A stretch of 64,000 bases of DNA from assembly GCF_014843845.1 (NCBI RefSeq), contig NZ_JHQS01000016.1:122053-186052 (forward strand), given 5' to 3'. The DNA comes from Mesorhizobium amorphae (GTDB lineage Bacteria; Pseudomonadota; Alphaproteobacteria; Rhizobiales; Rhizobiaceae). Positions 54,883 through 64,000 of this stretch are shown here, piece after piece. The stretch's first letter is position 1. Every line of letters begins with the position of its first letter. Both the position numbers and the translations under genes were made by a program. The notes under the pieces are model-generated. The model was given only the letters and a program-made list of their open reading frames with translations, ran no database searches and was not told the DNA's origin.

Positions 54883-55239
54883 GAGACCGCGCTCCTGCTG
54901 CAAGTGCGGCGATCGGAATCCTTTCCCGTCCCGGCTCCCGCCGGGCAGACAACACCACATATACCGGGTGATTGGGTCCGCCGCACGAAATCTAGTTATT
55001 TCTCGACTACAAATACCTCATGCGCGGACTCGGTGACAAGAGTCCCAAAGGCAACACGAATCAGTTTTTACGGTTTTCCCCAACTTGCCCGGTCGCTGAT
55101 GAGCCGGCGTCCTGTCGAGGGGCGTGCCGCGCGCCTATGCGCGACGTTTTCGTTGACTTCATGGCCGAAAAACACGATAAGCCGCGAAGGCCGCCGCTTT
55201 GGCGGCTTTTTTGATTTTCCGGTACCGGAGACGCATATA
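54883..55239. other. gcrA-argD divergent regulatory region
   Basis: No gene is seen in 357 bases. GANTC sites for CcrM methylation lie at 54916-54920, 55027-55031, 55040-55044 and 55058-55062, three of them within 36 bases. A terminator-like hairpin precedes argD. Putative -10-like sequences are near 55007-55020 (TCGACTACAAATACC). The region holds both promoters. Confidence 0.6.
55188..55212 (+). terminator. Terminator-like hairpin in the argD leader
   Basis: GCCGCC-GCTTT-GGCGGC followed by six T ends 28 bases before the argD ATG. With no gene upstream on this strand it must end either a short RNA from the gcrA-argD region or an attenuated argD leader. Confidence 0.75.
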
Positions 55240-56439
55240 ATGAGCGGTTCGGCGCTTTTCGAGACCTTTGCTCGCGCACCCCTGGCCTTCGACCACGGGG
55301 AGGGGACATGGCTGGTCACCGACAAGGGCGAGCGATATCTCGATTTTGCCGGCGGCATCGCGGTCAATTCGCTAGGCCACAGCCATCCGCATTTGGTCGC
55401 CGCGCTCACCGAGCAGGCGGGCAAGCTGTGGCACGTCTCCAATCTCTATGAGATTCCGCAGCAGAGGCGGCTGGGTGAACGGCTGGCGGACGCCACTTTC
55501 GCCGACAAGGTGTTCTTCACCAATTCCGGCGCCGAGGCGCTGGAATGCGCCATCAAGACGGCGCGGCGCTACCAGTTCGTCAAGGGTCATCCCGAACGCT
55601 TCCGCGTCATCACCTTCGAAGGCGCCTTCCACGGCCGCACGCTGGCGACGATTGCCGCCGGCGGCCAGTACAAATACCTCGAAGGCTTCGGCCCCAAGGT
55701 CGAGGGTTTCGACCAGGTCGGTTTCGACGACATTGACGCGGCGGAAAAGGCGATCACATCGGAGACCGCCGCCATCCTGATCGAGCCGGTGCAGGGCGAA
55801 GGCGGCATCCGCCCGGTGCCGACGCAATCCTTGAAGCGGTTGCGGCAGCTTTGCGACCAGCACGGCCTGCTGTTGATCTTCGACGAGGTCCAATGCGGCA
55901 TCGGCCGTACCGGAAAGCTGTTCGCGCATGAATGGACGGGTGTGACACCCGACATCATGGCGATCGCCAAGGGCATCGGCGGCGGGTTCCCGATGGGCGC
56001 CTGCCTCGCCACCGACGAAGCCGCGGTCGGCATGACCGCCGGCGTTCACGGCACCACCTTCGGTGGCAACCCGCTGGCGATGGCGGTCGGCAACGCCGTG
56101 CTCGACGTGGTGCTGGAAGATGGTTTCCTCGAGGATGTGCAACGCAAGGCGCTGCTGCTGAAACAGGGGCTGGCCGGCGTCGCCGACGAATTCCCCGATG
56201 TCATCGAGGGCATTAGGGGAACCGGGCTGATGCTCGGCCTCAAATGCGTGATGCCCAACACCAAGGTCAACATGGCACTGCGCGACCAGAATTTCCTGGC
56301 GGTGCCGGCCGGCGACAACGTCATCCGCCTTTTGCCGCCGCTCACCGTCACCGACGCCGAGATCAGCGAGGCGCTCGACCGCATCCGCGCCGGCGCCAAG
56401 GGCCTGGCCGATGCCATCGCCGCGGCCGCCGCGAAGTAA
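55240..56439 (+). CDS. argD: Acetylornithine aminotransferase
   Basis: PLP enzyme of arginine biosynthesis, 399 residues. N-terminal [20 protein letters not shown], the [13 protein letters not shown] block, [16 protein letters not shown], the aspartate in [14 protein letters not shown] and the PLP lysine Lys244 in [14 protein letters not shown]. The ATG reading [10 protein letters not shown] is used, following GGAG; the open frame further upstream is not family-like. Argininosuccinate-pathway partner argF follows 17 bases downstream, then hslO. Confidence 0.94.
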   Translation: MSGSALFETFARAPLAFDHGEGTWLVTDKGERYLDFAGGIAVNSLGHSHPHLVAALTEQAGKLWHVSNLYEIPQQRRLGERLADATFADKVFFTNSGAEALECAIKTARRYQFVKGHPERFRVITFEGAFHGRTLATIAAGGQYKYLEGFGPKVEGFDQVGFDDIDAAEKAITSETAAILIEPVQGEGGIRPVPTQSLKRLRQLCDQHGLLLIFDEVQCGIGRTGKLFAHEWTGVTPDIMAIAKGIGGGFPMGACLATDEAAVGMTAGVHGTTFGGNPLAMAVGNAVLDVVLEDGFLEDVQRKALLLKQGLAGVADEFPDVIEGIRGTGLMLGLKCVMPNTKVNMALRDQNFLAVPAGDNVIRLLPPLTVTDAEISEALDRIRAGAKGLADAIAAAAAK

Positions 56440-56456
56440 TCCTGGAACCATTCCCG

Positions 56457-57368
<912 letters not shown>

Positions 57369-57470
57369 TCTCCGGAGGTGTGATGCCTATCTGCGGGCCA
57401 TCACGCAAATTGAGCGCGTTTCGGTGCATGTGCCCCTCCGGGCCGCATGGCCGCGCGCCGGAGCTTTGTC

Positions 57471-58481
57471 ATGTTGGAAACCCGTCAAGTGACTGAACAC
57501 CACCCTCAACTCGGCGAATTCGGCTATGCCGGCGACGATCACGTCGTGCCGTTCGAGGTCGCCCCGCTCGACGTACGCGGCCGGACCGTCCAGCTCGGTC
57601 CGATGCTCGACGCCATCCTTGGACGCCACGAGTATCCCGAGCCGGTGGCTCGCCTTCTGGCGGAAGCCTGCGTGCTGACGGTGCTGTTCGGCACCTCCCT
57701 CAAATTCGAGGGCAAATTCATCCTGCAGACCCGCACCGACGGGCCGGTCGACATGCTGGTGGCGGATTTCTCGACGCCGTCCGCGTTGCGGGCCTATGCA
57801 CGCTTCGACCCCGATAGGCTCGAGGCGCTGACGGCTGCCGGCGAGATCTCGCAACAGACGCTGCTCGGCAACGGCGTGCTGGCGCTGACCATCGACCAGG
57901 GCGCGCATACGCAGCGCTATCAGGGCATCGTCCAGCTCGACGGCGAGACGCTGGAAGAAGCCGCGCGCACCTATTTCCGCCAGTCGGAGCAGATCCCGAC
58001 CGATCTCAGGCTTTCGGTTGCCAAGCTGGTGACGCCGGGCATCGGTGGTCCCCGCGAGCAATGGCGTGCCGGCGGTCTGTTGGCGCAGTTCCTGCCGCAG
58101 TCGCCGGAGCGCATGCGCGTGCCGGACATTTCCGGCGGCGACGGCGATCCGCGCGAAGAGGTCCATGACCCTGTCGACAATTCCTGGCAGGAACTGCTGG
58201 CCCTGCTCGGCACCATCGAGCCGACCGAACTGATCGATCCGACCGTCGGCGCCGAGCGGCTGCTTTACCGGCTGTTCCACGAGCATGGCGTACGTGTCTT
58301 CGGCGGCGTGCCGGTGGCCGACCAGTGCTCCTGCTCGCGCGAGAAGATCCGCGGCATTCTCGAAGGCTTCTCGGCGCAGGAGATCAAGGACAGCACCGAG
58401 GATGGCGGCATCCATGTCGCCTGCGAGTTCTGCTCGACGCAGTACGACTTCGACCCTGCGGAGTTCGCGGCGGCTCAGTGA
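57471..58481 (+). CDS. hslO: Redox-regulated chaperone Hsp33
   Basis: Holdase activated by oxidation, 336 residues. The zinc-binding redox switch is at the C-terminus: CSCSREK (Cys-x-Cys) and ACEFCSTQY (Cys-x2-Cys). The N-terminal substrate domain shows GTSLKFEGKFILQTRTDGPV. The ATG MLETRQVTEH has GGAG eight bases before it and is preferred to an ATG eight codons upstream. It is followed by a REP-like palindrome rather than a normal terminator. Confidence 0.93.
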   Translation: MLETRQVTEHHPQLGEFGYAGDDHVVPFEVAPLDVRGRTVQLGPMLDAILGRHEYPEPVARLLAEACVLTVLFGTSLKFEGKFILQTRTDGPVDMLVADFSTPSALRAYARFDPDRLEALTAAGEISQQTLLGNGVLALTIDQGAHTQRYQGIVQLDGETLEEAARTYFRQSEQIPTDLRLSVAKLVTPGIGGPREQWRAGGLLAQFLPQSPERMRVPDISGGDGDPREEVHDPVDNSWQELLALLGTIEPTELIDPTVGAERLLYRLFHEHGVRVFGGVPVADQCSCSREKIRGILEGFSAQEIKDSTEDGGIHVACEFCSTQYDFDPAEFAAAQ

Positions 58482-58488
58482 CGTAACT

Positions 58489-58541
58489 CCTTCTCCCCGT
58501 CACCATACGGGGAGAAGGTGGTGGCAGGCGGATGAGGGGCG
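58489..58541. repeat. REP-like palindrome with conserved tail
   Basis: CCTTCTCCCCGT / ACGGGGAGAAGG are perfect 12-base arms, followed by GTGGTGGCAGGCGGATGAGG. This stretch resembles a short repeat common in rhizobial and related genomes (memory). It lies between convergent hslO and apaG and may terminate both. Confidence 0.75.
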
Positions 58542-58567
58542 GCGCGAACTTTAGACCGCTTGCTCCC

Positions 58568-58960
58568 TTAATTCACCGTCCTGCGCGTGCCCGGCAGATC
58601 GAGCGAGAAGGCGGGGATGGCGATGTCGAACGTCTCTCCCCGCTTGTTGCGCATCGTGTAATGGCCGACCATGATGCCGGACGGCGTCGAGAGCGGGCAG
58701 CCGGACGTATATTGGTAGCTGTCGCCGGGGTTGAGTTCGGGCTGATCGCCGACGACGCCGGCGCCGCGTACCTCCTCGACCCGGCCAGTGTCATCGGTGA
58801 TGTGCCAATAGCGCGACATCAGCTGCACGAACTCGTCCGACTGGTTGTCGATGGTCACGTGGTAGCCCCAGACATAGCGGTTCTCCGACGGATCGGAGCG
58901 ATCCTCGAGATAGAACGGCCTGACCTGCACTTCGATGTTGCGCGTAATGGCGCGGTACAT
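58568..58960 (-). CDS. apaG: ApaG domain protein
   Basis: Small beta-sandwich protein of 130 residues, linked in family knowledge to Co/Mg efflux; biochemical role unclear. The family pattern is complete: [57 protein letters not shown] and [16 protein letters not shown]. The ATG with GGAG seven bases before it is used; an upstream start would add 13 residues. Confidence 0.94.
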   Translation of the reverse strand: MYRAITRNIEVQVRPFYLEDRSDPSENRYVWGYHVTIDNQSDEFVQLMSRYWHITDDTGRVEEVRGAGVVGDQPELNPGDSYQYTSGCPLSTPSGIMVGHYTMRNKRGETFDIAIPAFSLDLPGTRRTVN

Positions 58961-59067
58961 GAGCAACTCCAAACAGTCCTGGCGGAAGTCTCGGTGCACT
59001 CTTTGACTAGGTCAACGGAGCGCGGCGCCTGTCTCTTCCGTCTTTGTGCGCACCTGCCGCCAAACAA

Positions 59068-59083
59068 TGTCATTTAAGTGACA
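59068..59083. promoter_or_regulatory. Inverted repeat in the apaG-glycosyltransferase divergent region
   Basis: TGTCA-TTTAAG-TGACA is a perfect five-base dyad, and a third TGACA lies at 59086-59090. The TGTCA word recalls Pho-box halves, but the spacing (seven, not eleven) does not fit PhoB. Confidence 0.35.
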
Positions 59084-59190
59084 CATGACAATGATGGTGT
59101 GCACGGACCGTGCCGGGCGACTCAAGCGCTCTGTCGACCTGTTCAAATCGGCCATCTTCCGGCCGGCTTTTCCGGAGTGACCAGATCTCG

Positions 59191-60339
59191 ATGGAACTGA
59201 TCGTCATCGCCGCCGCCGTGCTTTCGACAGCCCTCATTCTTTCAAATCTCGCCGGCATCCTGCTTGCGGCCTTCAGGCTGAAGCGGCCGCGCACGCTTGC
59301 GCGGCCACCCGGCAAGGTGCCGCCGGTGTCGATCGTCATCCCCTCGCGCGGCGTCGAGCCGTTCACCGAAGAAACGCTTCAGCGCGCCTTCTCGCTCGAC
59401 TGGCCGCGCTACGAGCTGATCTTCTGCGTCGCCCACGCCGACGATCCGGTGGTCAAGCTGATAAACAGGGCGATCGTCCGGTTTTCGAAGGTGCCGGCCC
59501 GGCTGCTGGTCGGTGACGACCGCATCAGCGCCAATCCCAAGCTCAACAATTGCGTCAAGGGTTGGGAAGCGGCGCGCCACCACTGGGTCATCCTTGCCGA
59601 CTCCAACGTGCTGATGCCGAGGGACTATGTCCAGCACCTGATGGCGGCATGGCAGCCCGACACCGGCCTCGTCTGCTCGACGCCGATCGGCTCGCGGCCG
59701 GACGGCTTCTGGGCCGAGGTCGAATGCGCCTTCCTCAACACGCTGCAGGCGCGCTGGCAGTATACCGGCGAGGCGCTCGGCCTCGGCTTCGCCCAGGGCA
59801 AGAGCATGCTGTGGAAGAAGCCTATGCTCGACGCCAATGGCGGCATCCGCGCGCTGGCCGCCGAGATCGCCGAGGACGCCGCCGCGACCAAGCTGGTCAA
59901 CGGGCTGGGGCTGCGCGTCAATCTTGTCGCTTCTCCCTTCGAGCAGCCGCTGGGTGAGCGGCGTCTCGGCGAAATCTGGTCGCGCCAGGCCCGTTGGGCG
60001 CGCCTGCGCCGCGTCACCTTTCCGCTGTTCTTCGCTCCCGAAATCCTGACCGGCGTGGCCGTGCCGCTGGGGCTGGCGCTGGTCGCAGCGGCCGGTGCCG
60101 GCATCAGTCTGCCGCTCACCGCGCTCTGTGTCCTGGCGCTCGCCTATGTGCCGGAATGCGCGTTGGCCTGGGCCAAGGGCTGGTATCTGTCGCCACGCAC
60201 CATCCCGGCGATGATGGTGCGCGACGTGATGCTGCCGGCGATCTGGGCGCGCGGCTGGCTCGGCGGCGCCGTCGACTGGCGCGGCAATGCGATGACCATC
60301 CGCACCAAGGCCATGACCGAACTGGAAGAGGGCGCCTGA
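59191..60339 (+). CDS. GT21-type glycosyltransferase (ceramide/diacylglycerol glucosyltransferase family)
   Basis: Membrane glycosyltransferase of 382 residues. N-terminal helix LIVIAAAVLSTALILSNLAG; catalytic domain starting VSIVIPSRGVEPFTEE; the D1/D2/D3 aspartates are around CVAHADDP, LADSNVLMP and AEDAAATKL; the final (Q/R)xxRW motif is RQARWARLRR. Two C-terminal helices follow. Related enzymes in Agrobacterium and Mesorhizobium make glycosyl-diacylglycerols or glucosylceramide, often under phosphate limitation (family knowledge); the acceptor here is unproved. Confidence 0.85.
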   Translation: MELIVIAAAVLSTALILSNLAGILLAAFRLKRPRTLARPPGKVPPVSIVIPSRGVEPFTEETLQRAFSLDWPRYELIFCVAHADDPVVKLINRAIVRFSKVPARLLVGDDRISANPKLNNCVKGWEAARHHWVILADSNVLMPRDYVQHLMAAWQPDTGLVCSTPIGSRPDGFWAEVECAFLNTLQARWQYTGEALGLGFAQGKSMLWKKPMLDANGGIRALAAEIAEDAAATKLVNGLGLRVNLVASPFEQPLGERRLGEIWSRQARWARLRRVTFPLFFAPEILTGVAVPLGLALVAAAGAGISLPLTALCVLALAYVPECALAWAKGWYLSPRTIPAMMVRDVMLPAIWARGWLGGAVDWRGNAMTIRTKAMTELEEGA

Positions 60340-60358
60340 GCAAGGCTCAGGCGTTTGT
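60333..60358 (+). terminator. Terminator overlapping the glycosyltransferase stop codon
   Basis: CGCCTGAGC-AAG-GCTCAGGCG has perfect nine-base arms, followed by TTTGT. It contains the TGA stop in its left arm. Confidence 0.65.
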
Positions 60359-60378
60359 CCAATCGCAGTCTGAACCCT

Positions 60379-61566
60379 TTACTTGGCTGATTTCAGCGCC
60401 TGCTCGACATCGGCGAGCAGATCGTCCGCATCCTCAAGTCCGACCGAAAGCCTGAGCGTGCCCGGACCGATACCGAGTTCGGCGCGCGCCTCGTCGCTGA
60501 GGTTCTTGTGCGTCGTCGTCGCCGGATGGGTTATCAGGCTCTTGGCGTCGCCGAGATTGTTGGAGATCAGCACGATGTCCAAAGCGTTCTGGAAGGCGAA
60601 CGCCGCCTGCTTGCCGCCCTTGACGTCGAGGCAGATCAGCGTCGAGCCGCCCGTCATCTGCTTCCTGACGATATCGGCCTGCGGATGGTCGGCACGGCCC
60701 GGATAAATCACACGGGCGATTTCCGGGCGTTCGGCGAGGAAGTCGGCGATCTTGCCGGCACTTTCCGTCTGCTGGCGCACCCGCAGCGGCAGCGTCTCCA
60801 GGCCCTTGAGCAGCGTCCAGGCATTGAACGGCGACAGGCTGGGGCCGGTGTGGCGGAAGTAGTCGTGCAGATTCTCGTCGATCCACTTCTTGTCCGACAG
60901 GATGACGCCGCCGAGGCAGCGGCCCTGGCCGTCAATGTGCTTGGTCGCCGAATAGACGACGATGTGGGCGCCGAGCTGCAAGGGCTTCTGCTGCAAGGGC
61001 GTGGCGAAGACGTTGTCGACGATCAGCCTGGCGCCGATCGAATTGGCAAGCGCAGCGACGGCGGCGATGTCGACCACTTCCAGCGTCGGGTTGGTCGGGC
61101 TTTCGAGGAAGAAAAGTTTGGTGTTCGGCTTGACCGCCTTTTCCCAGTTGGCGATGTCGGTGCCGTCGACCAGCGTCGCCTCGATGCCGTATTTCGGCGC
61201 CAGCGTCTCGACCACCCAGCGGCAGGAGCCGAAAAGGGCACGCGCCGCCACGATATGGTCGCCGGCCCTGGCGCTGCACAGAAGGGCCGCCGTCACCGCC
61301 GCCATGCCGGAGGCGGTGGCGCGCGCGTCCTCCGCACCTTCCAGCGCGCACATGCGCTTTTCGAACATGTCGACGGTCGGATTGGCATAGCGCGAATAGA
61401 TGAAGCCCGGTTCCTCGCCCTTGAAGCGGGCTTCCGCGGCCTGTGCCGTCTCGTAGACATAGCCCTGGGTGAGGTACATCGCCTCGGAGGTCTCACCGAA
61501 GCCGGAACGCAAGGTCCCGCCATGCACGAGTGCCGTCTGAGGTTTCCAGTCGCGCTTCTTGGTCAT
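60379..61566 (-). CDS. metZ: O-succinylhomoserine sulfhydrylase
   Basis: PLP enzyme of methionine biosynthesis, 395 residues, making homocysteine from O-succinylhomoserine and sulfide. PLP lysine Lys209 is in VYSATKHIDGQGRCLGG, with SRYANPTVDMFEKRM and SGMAAVTAALLCSARAGD upstream. The substrate class is deduced from similarity to MetZ of alphaproteobacteria and from the SAM-II riboswitch before it. The ATG has GGACAGAG upstream. Confidence 0.93.
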   Translation of the reverse strand: MTKKRDWKPQTALVHGGTLRSGFGETSEAMYLTQGYVYETAQAAEARFKGEEPGFIYSRYANPTVDMFEKRMCALEGAEDARATASGMAAVTAALLCSARAGDHIVAARALFGSCRWVVETLAPKYGIEATLVDGTDIANWEKAVKPNTKLFFLESPTNPTLEVVDIAAVAALANSIGARLIVDNVFATPLQQKPLQLGAHIVVYSATKHIDGQGRCLGGVILSDKKWIDENLHDYFRHTGPSLSPFNAWTLLKGLETLPLRVRQQTESAGKIADFLAERPEIARVIYPGRADHPQADIVRKQMTGGSTLICLDVKGGKQAAFAFQNALDIVLISNNLGDAKSLITHPATTTHKNLSDEARAELGIGPGTLRLSVGLEDADDLLADVEQALKSAK

Positions 61567-61582
61567 TGCTCTGTCCCAAACA

Positions 61583-61614
61583 CAAAAAAACCGGCCGCGA
61601 AAGTCGCAACCGGT
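61583..61614 (-). terminator. Intrinsic terminator of the SAM-II leader
   Basis: On the minus strand, ACCGG..CCGGT with an inner GCGA..TCGC stem is followed by seven U. It lies between the riboswitch and the metZ start, so SAM binding can be coupled to early termination. Confidence 0.85.
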
Positions 61615-61634
61615 CCATACGGCCTTGCGGCCAA

Positions 61635-61700
61635 CGGTCCTTTAGCGACTTGTTTAACGTGGCTGCAAGCCGACCGGCCAAATCACCACGGGATAACGAC
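61635..61700 (-). ncRNA. SAM-II riboswitch controlling metZ
   Basis: The minus strand carries the SAM-II consensus almost letter for letter: CGTGGTGATTTGGCCGG, then GGCTTGCAGCCACG, GTTAAACAAG and TCGCTAAAGG. The core region is about 61640-61690. SAM-II precedes met genes in alphaproteobacteria and lowers their expression when SAM is abundant. A downstream terminator is present. Confidence 0.95.
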
Positions 61701-61822
61701 CCTTTAGACCCGCACCGCGCTTGCGTCAATTGCCGGCTTGATTAAGAGGTTTGTACCAAGCAGGTTCCGCAAAAGTGTTCCACGGTTTTGCGCCAAGAAC
61801 CTGCGGCGACAAAAAACTTGCG

Positions 61823-62938
61823 GTGTTGCAGCGGAGCCAGCCTTTGCGGCGAACAGGCATTCTTCCCGATCAGGACATTTCCGCGCTCTTCCAGTCAGGC
61901 GCGCTGAAGTCGCCGCGCGCGCTCGACGCGGACCAGATCCAGCCGGCCAGCCTCGATCTCAGGCTCGGCGATAAGGCCTGGCGCGTGCGCGCCTCCTTCC
62001 TGCCAGGCCCCGATCATCAGGTCGCCGACAAGCTCGCGCGGCTGCAGCTGCACGAGTTCAGCCTCGCTGAGGGCGCGGTGCTGGAAACGGGCTGCGTCTA
62101 CATCGTGCCGCTGCTGGAAAGCCTGGCGCTGCCGTCGGACATTTCTGCTTCCGCCAATCCGAAGAGCTCGACCGGACGGCTCGATATCTTCACCCGCGTG
62201 ATGACCGATCGCGGCCACGAGTTCGACAAGATCGCCGCCGGCTATCATGGTCCGCTCTATCTCGAGGTCAGTCCGCGCACCTTTCCGATCGTCGTACGCG
62301 CCGGCTCGCGGCTGTCGCAGATCCGTTTCCGCACCGGCAACGCGCTGCTGTCGGAAAGCGAATTGCGCGACCTGCATCATGCCGAGATGCTGGTGGCCAC
62401 CGAGCCGCCCAACATTTCCGGCGGCGGCATTGCACTGTCGATCGATCTCGATGGCGACAAGGATGGGTTGGTCGGCTATCGCGGCAAGCACCACACCGGC
62501 CTGATCGATGTCGACAAGCGTGCCGCGCAGGACGTCGTCGATTTCTGGGAGCCGCTCTACAAGAGCGGCGCCGGCGAACTCGTGCTCGATCCGGACGAGT
62601 TCTACATCCTCGTGTCGCGCGAGGCGGTGCATGTGCCGCCTCTCTATGCCGCCGAGATGACGCCTTTCGACCCGCTGGTCGGCGAATTCCGCGTCCACTA
62701 TGCCGGCTTCTTCGATCCGGGCTTCGGCCATTCGGCGGCCGGCGGCACCGGCAGCCGTGCGGTGCTCGAAGTGCGCAGCCATGAAGTGCCATTCATCCTC
62801 GATCACGGCCAGATCGTCGGCCGGCTGGTCTACGAGCACATGCTGAAACGGCCGCAGGCGCTCTACGGCACCGATCTCGGCTCGAACTACCAGGCACAGG
62901 GCCTGAAACTGTCCAAGCATTTCCGCGCCGCGCGCTGA
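61823..62938 (+). CDS. 2'-deoxycytidine 5'-triphosphate deaminase
   Basis: Long dCTP-deaminase-like protein of about 371 residues, the large alphaproteobacterial form with two Dcd/dUTPase-like halves. LRRTGILPDQDISALFQSGA and LDADQIQPASLDLRLGDKAW open the first half; SASANPKSSTGRLDIFTRVM carries the active-site-like SSTGR; GPLYLEVSPRTFPIVVRAG follows; the second half has RSHEVPFILDHGQIVGRLVY. A GTG start reading (M)LQRSQPL is chosen because homologues begin there as I recall; no good ribosome-binding site is seen. Confidence 0.83.
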   Translation: MLQRSQPLRRTGILPDQDISALFQSGALKSPRALDADQIQPASLDLRLGDKAWRVRASFLPGPDHQVADKLARLQLHEFSLAEGAVLETGCVYIVPLLESLALPSDISASANPKSSTGRLDIFTRVMTDRGHEFDKIAAGYHGPLYLEVSPRTFPIVVRAGSRLSQIRFRTGNALLSESELRDLHHAEMLVATEPPNISGGGIALSIDLDGDKDGLVGYRGKHHTGLIDVDKRAAQDVVDFWEPLYKSGAGELVLDPDEFYILVSREAVHVPPLYAAEMTPFDPLVGEFRVHYAGFFDPGFGHSAAGGTGSRAVLEVRSHEVPFILDHGQIVGRLVYEHMLKRPQALYGTDLGSNYQAQGLKLSKHFRAAR

Positions 62939-63034
62939 TCTTTCCGCCACCGCCAGACCGTGCTTGCCTGACCGGGCGTGCCATGCTTGGCTGTGCCTCA
63001 GCCCGTCGAGGTGACGGAAATAAAGGGGAAGACC

Positions 63035-63808
63035 ATGCAAATCTCGAGATGGATCCTGTCGGCAGCCGCGGCTGCCCTGCTGACGCTCGGCGGCGGTTCG
63101 GTGTCGGTGCAGGCAGCGGAGAAACTGAAGATAGGCACCGAGGGCGCCTATCCGCCGTTCAACACCATCACCCCGGACGGCAAGGTCGTCGGCTTCGACG
63201 TCGATATCGCCGATGCGCTGTGCGCGCAGATGAAGGTCGAATGCGAAATCGTCACCCAGGACTGGGACGGCATCATTCCCGCCCTCCAGGCCAAGAAGTT
63301 CGACGCCATCATTGCGTCTATGAGCATCACCGAAGAGCGCAAGAAGCAGGTTGCCTTCACCAACAAATACTACACGACGCCGCTTGCGCTGGTCGCCCCG
63401 AAGGACAGCGACCTGACCTCGACCGACCCGGCAGCCCTTGCCGGCAAGACGGTGGGCGCCCAGGCATCGACCACCCAGGCCGATTTCGCCCAGGACGTCT
63501 ACGGCAAGGCCGGCGCTGAAGCCAAGCTCTACCCGACCCAGGAAGAGGCGATCACCGATCTGCAGAACGGCCGCCTCGACGCGGTGATCTCTGACAAGTT
63601 CGTGCTGGTCGACTGGATGAAGAAGGCAAGCGACGGCTGCTGCAAGATGGTCGGCGACGTCAAGGGCACCGAGACGCAAGCCGGCATCGCGGTGCGCCTG
63701 GACGACACCGCACTGCGCGACAAGCTCAACGCGGCCATCGACGCCATCGTCGCCGACGGCACCTACAAGAAAATCCAGGCCAAGTATTTCGACTTCGATA
63801 TTTATTGA
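63035..63808 (+). CDS. Amino-acid-type periplasmic binding protein (lysine/arginine/ornithine class)
   Basis: SBP_bac_3 protein of 257 residues. Signal peptide ISRWILSAAAAALLTLGGG ending near VQAAE; mature part KIGTEGAYPPFNTITPDGK, GFDVDIADALCAQMKVECE, WDGIIPALQAKKFDAIIASM and SITEERKKQVAFTNKYY, typical of cationic or polar amino-acid binders. AAAGGGGAAG lies before the ATG. The permease and ATPase genes expected after it would lie beyond the window; the next 190 bases are a repeat region without a gene. Confidence 0.9.
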   Translation: MQISRWILSAAAAALLTLGGGSVSVQAAEKLKIGTEGAYPPFNTITPDGKVVGFDVDIADALCAQMKVECEIVTQDWDGIIPALQAKKFDAIIASMSITEERKKQVAFTNKYYTTPLALVAPKDSDLTSTDPAALAGKTVGAQASTTQADFAQDVYGKAGAEAKLYPTQEEAITDLQNGRLDAVISDKFVLVDWMKKASDGCCKMVGDVKGTETQAGIAVRLDDTALRDKLNAAIDAIVADGTYKKIQAKYFDFDIY

Positions 63809-63824
63809 GAGGTTGAAACTGCCA

Positions 63825-63949
63825 ATCTCCCCCCTCGTGGGGGAGATGCCCGGCAGGGCAGAGGGGGGCGCGAAGGATCGCCAACCTCGCCCACGACAGC
63901 TGAAGGGCAGGTGCTCTCGATTGAGACGCTGGAGGGACAGCGCCCCCCT
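63825..63949. repeat. Composite palindromic repeat after the binding-protein gene
   Basis: ATCTCCCCC / GGGGGAGAT form an inner stem. A second pair, AGGGGGGCGC (63862-63871) and GCGCCCCCCT (63940-63949), encloses 68 bases. The ATCTCCCCC..CGGCAGGGCAGAGGGGGGC layout resembles a widespread rhizobial repeat (memory). No coding sequence is seen from here to the window end. Confidence 0.75.
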
Positions 63950-64000
63950 TGTAACTCAACATTGGCCGAATCCGTTATTGTAGCGGATGCGGTGGCGGAC

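Noticed and set aside
55110..55172. CTGATGAG followed later by CCGAAAAA, resembling a hammerhead ribozyme core
   Set aside because: Stem II would not pair next to the two core segments and no cleavage-site stem is visible.
59068..59090. Pho box before the GT21-type glycosyltransferase
   Set aside because: TGTCA words are spaced by seven bases and one is inverted; a PhoB site needs direct repeats with eleven-base spacing.
61895..63679. A 594-codon frame antisense to the dCTP deaminase and binding-protein genes
   Set aside because: It spans two real genes and their gap, which no true gene would do here.

Overview
The window is ordinary chromosome of a high-GC alphaproteobacterium of the order Hyphomicrobiales, most likely a Mesorhizobium or close relative (inference from gene content, not from a database search). 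Pointers are GcrA with clustered GANTC sites, a class I lysyl-tRNA synthetase, a SAM-II riboswitch before metZ, a Tad/Cpa pilus locus, a rhizobial-type LuxR/LuxI pair and several short intergenic palindromes of the kind scattered through rhizobial genomes. I saw no insertion sequence, prophage, CRISPR array, tRNA or rRNA.

Layout. 1-3.0 kb: mutM (cut by the window edge) overlapping deoB, then an orphan PhnD-like binding protein. 3.1-15.3 kb: the complete core of a Tad/Flp pilus: two TadE-like minor pilins and a stand-alone pilus-secretin N-domain protein on the minus strand, then flp, cpaA, cpaB-C-D-E-F and tadB-tadC on the plus strand, and tadD on the minus strand. 15.4-21.5 kb: an M17 aminopeptidase, a MarR regulator, an NlpC/P60 hydrolase, and the ligase-associated helicase with its nuclease partner PdeM. 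21.5-30.4 kb: a SoeABC-type sulfite dehydrogenase operon with a small coupled ORF, a divergent LysR regulator, an Hsp70 of YegD type, and a TauE/SafE exporter with its membrane partner; together this looks like a sulfite-handling region. 30.6-34.6 kb: a 1,321-residue PodJ-like polarity protein.

35-43 kb: a MerR (LiuR-like) regulator and a five-gene fatty-acid or branched-acid degradation operon (two acyl-CoA dehydrogenases, thiolase, a FadB/FadJ fusion, and a thioesterase broken by a frameshift). Matching TTGACGT..ACG.AAACG sites precede both transcription units. 43-47.5 kb: an S24/LexA-like repressor, a degenerate thermonuclease-fold protein, lysK, a TerB-like protein and an orphan solute-binding protein. 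47.7-50 kb: a quorum-sensing unit luxR-luxI-crotonase. 50-54.3 kb: ppk2, phoR, phoU and corA. 54.4-60.4 kb: gcrA, argD-argF-hslO, apaG and a GT21-type glycosyltransferase. 60.4-64 kb: metZ under a SAM-II riboswitch, a dCTP deaminase-like gene and an amino-acid binding protein.

The most interesting candidate is the luxR-luxI-crotonase unit. The crotonase lacks the hydratase glutamate but keeps an isomerase-type aspartate, so the locus may make an acyl-homoserine lactone with a rearranged double bond. Also worth a look are the small ORF coupled to soeA, the LiuR-like operators, the GANTC cluster before gcrA and the frameshifted thioesterase.
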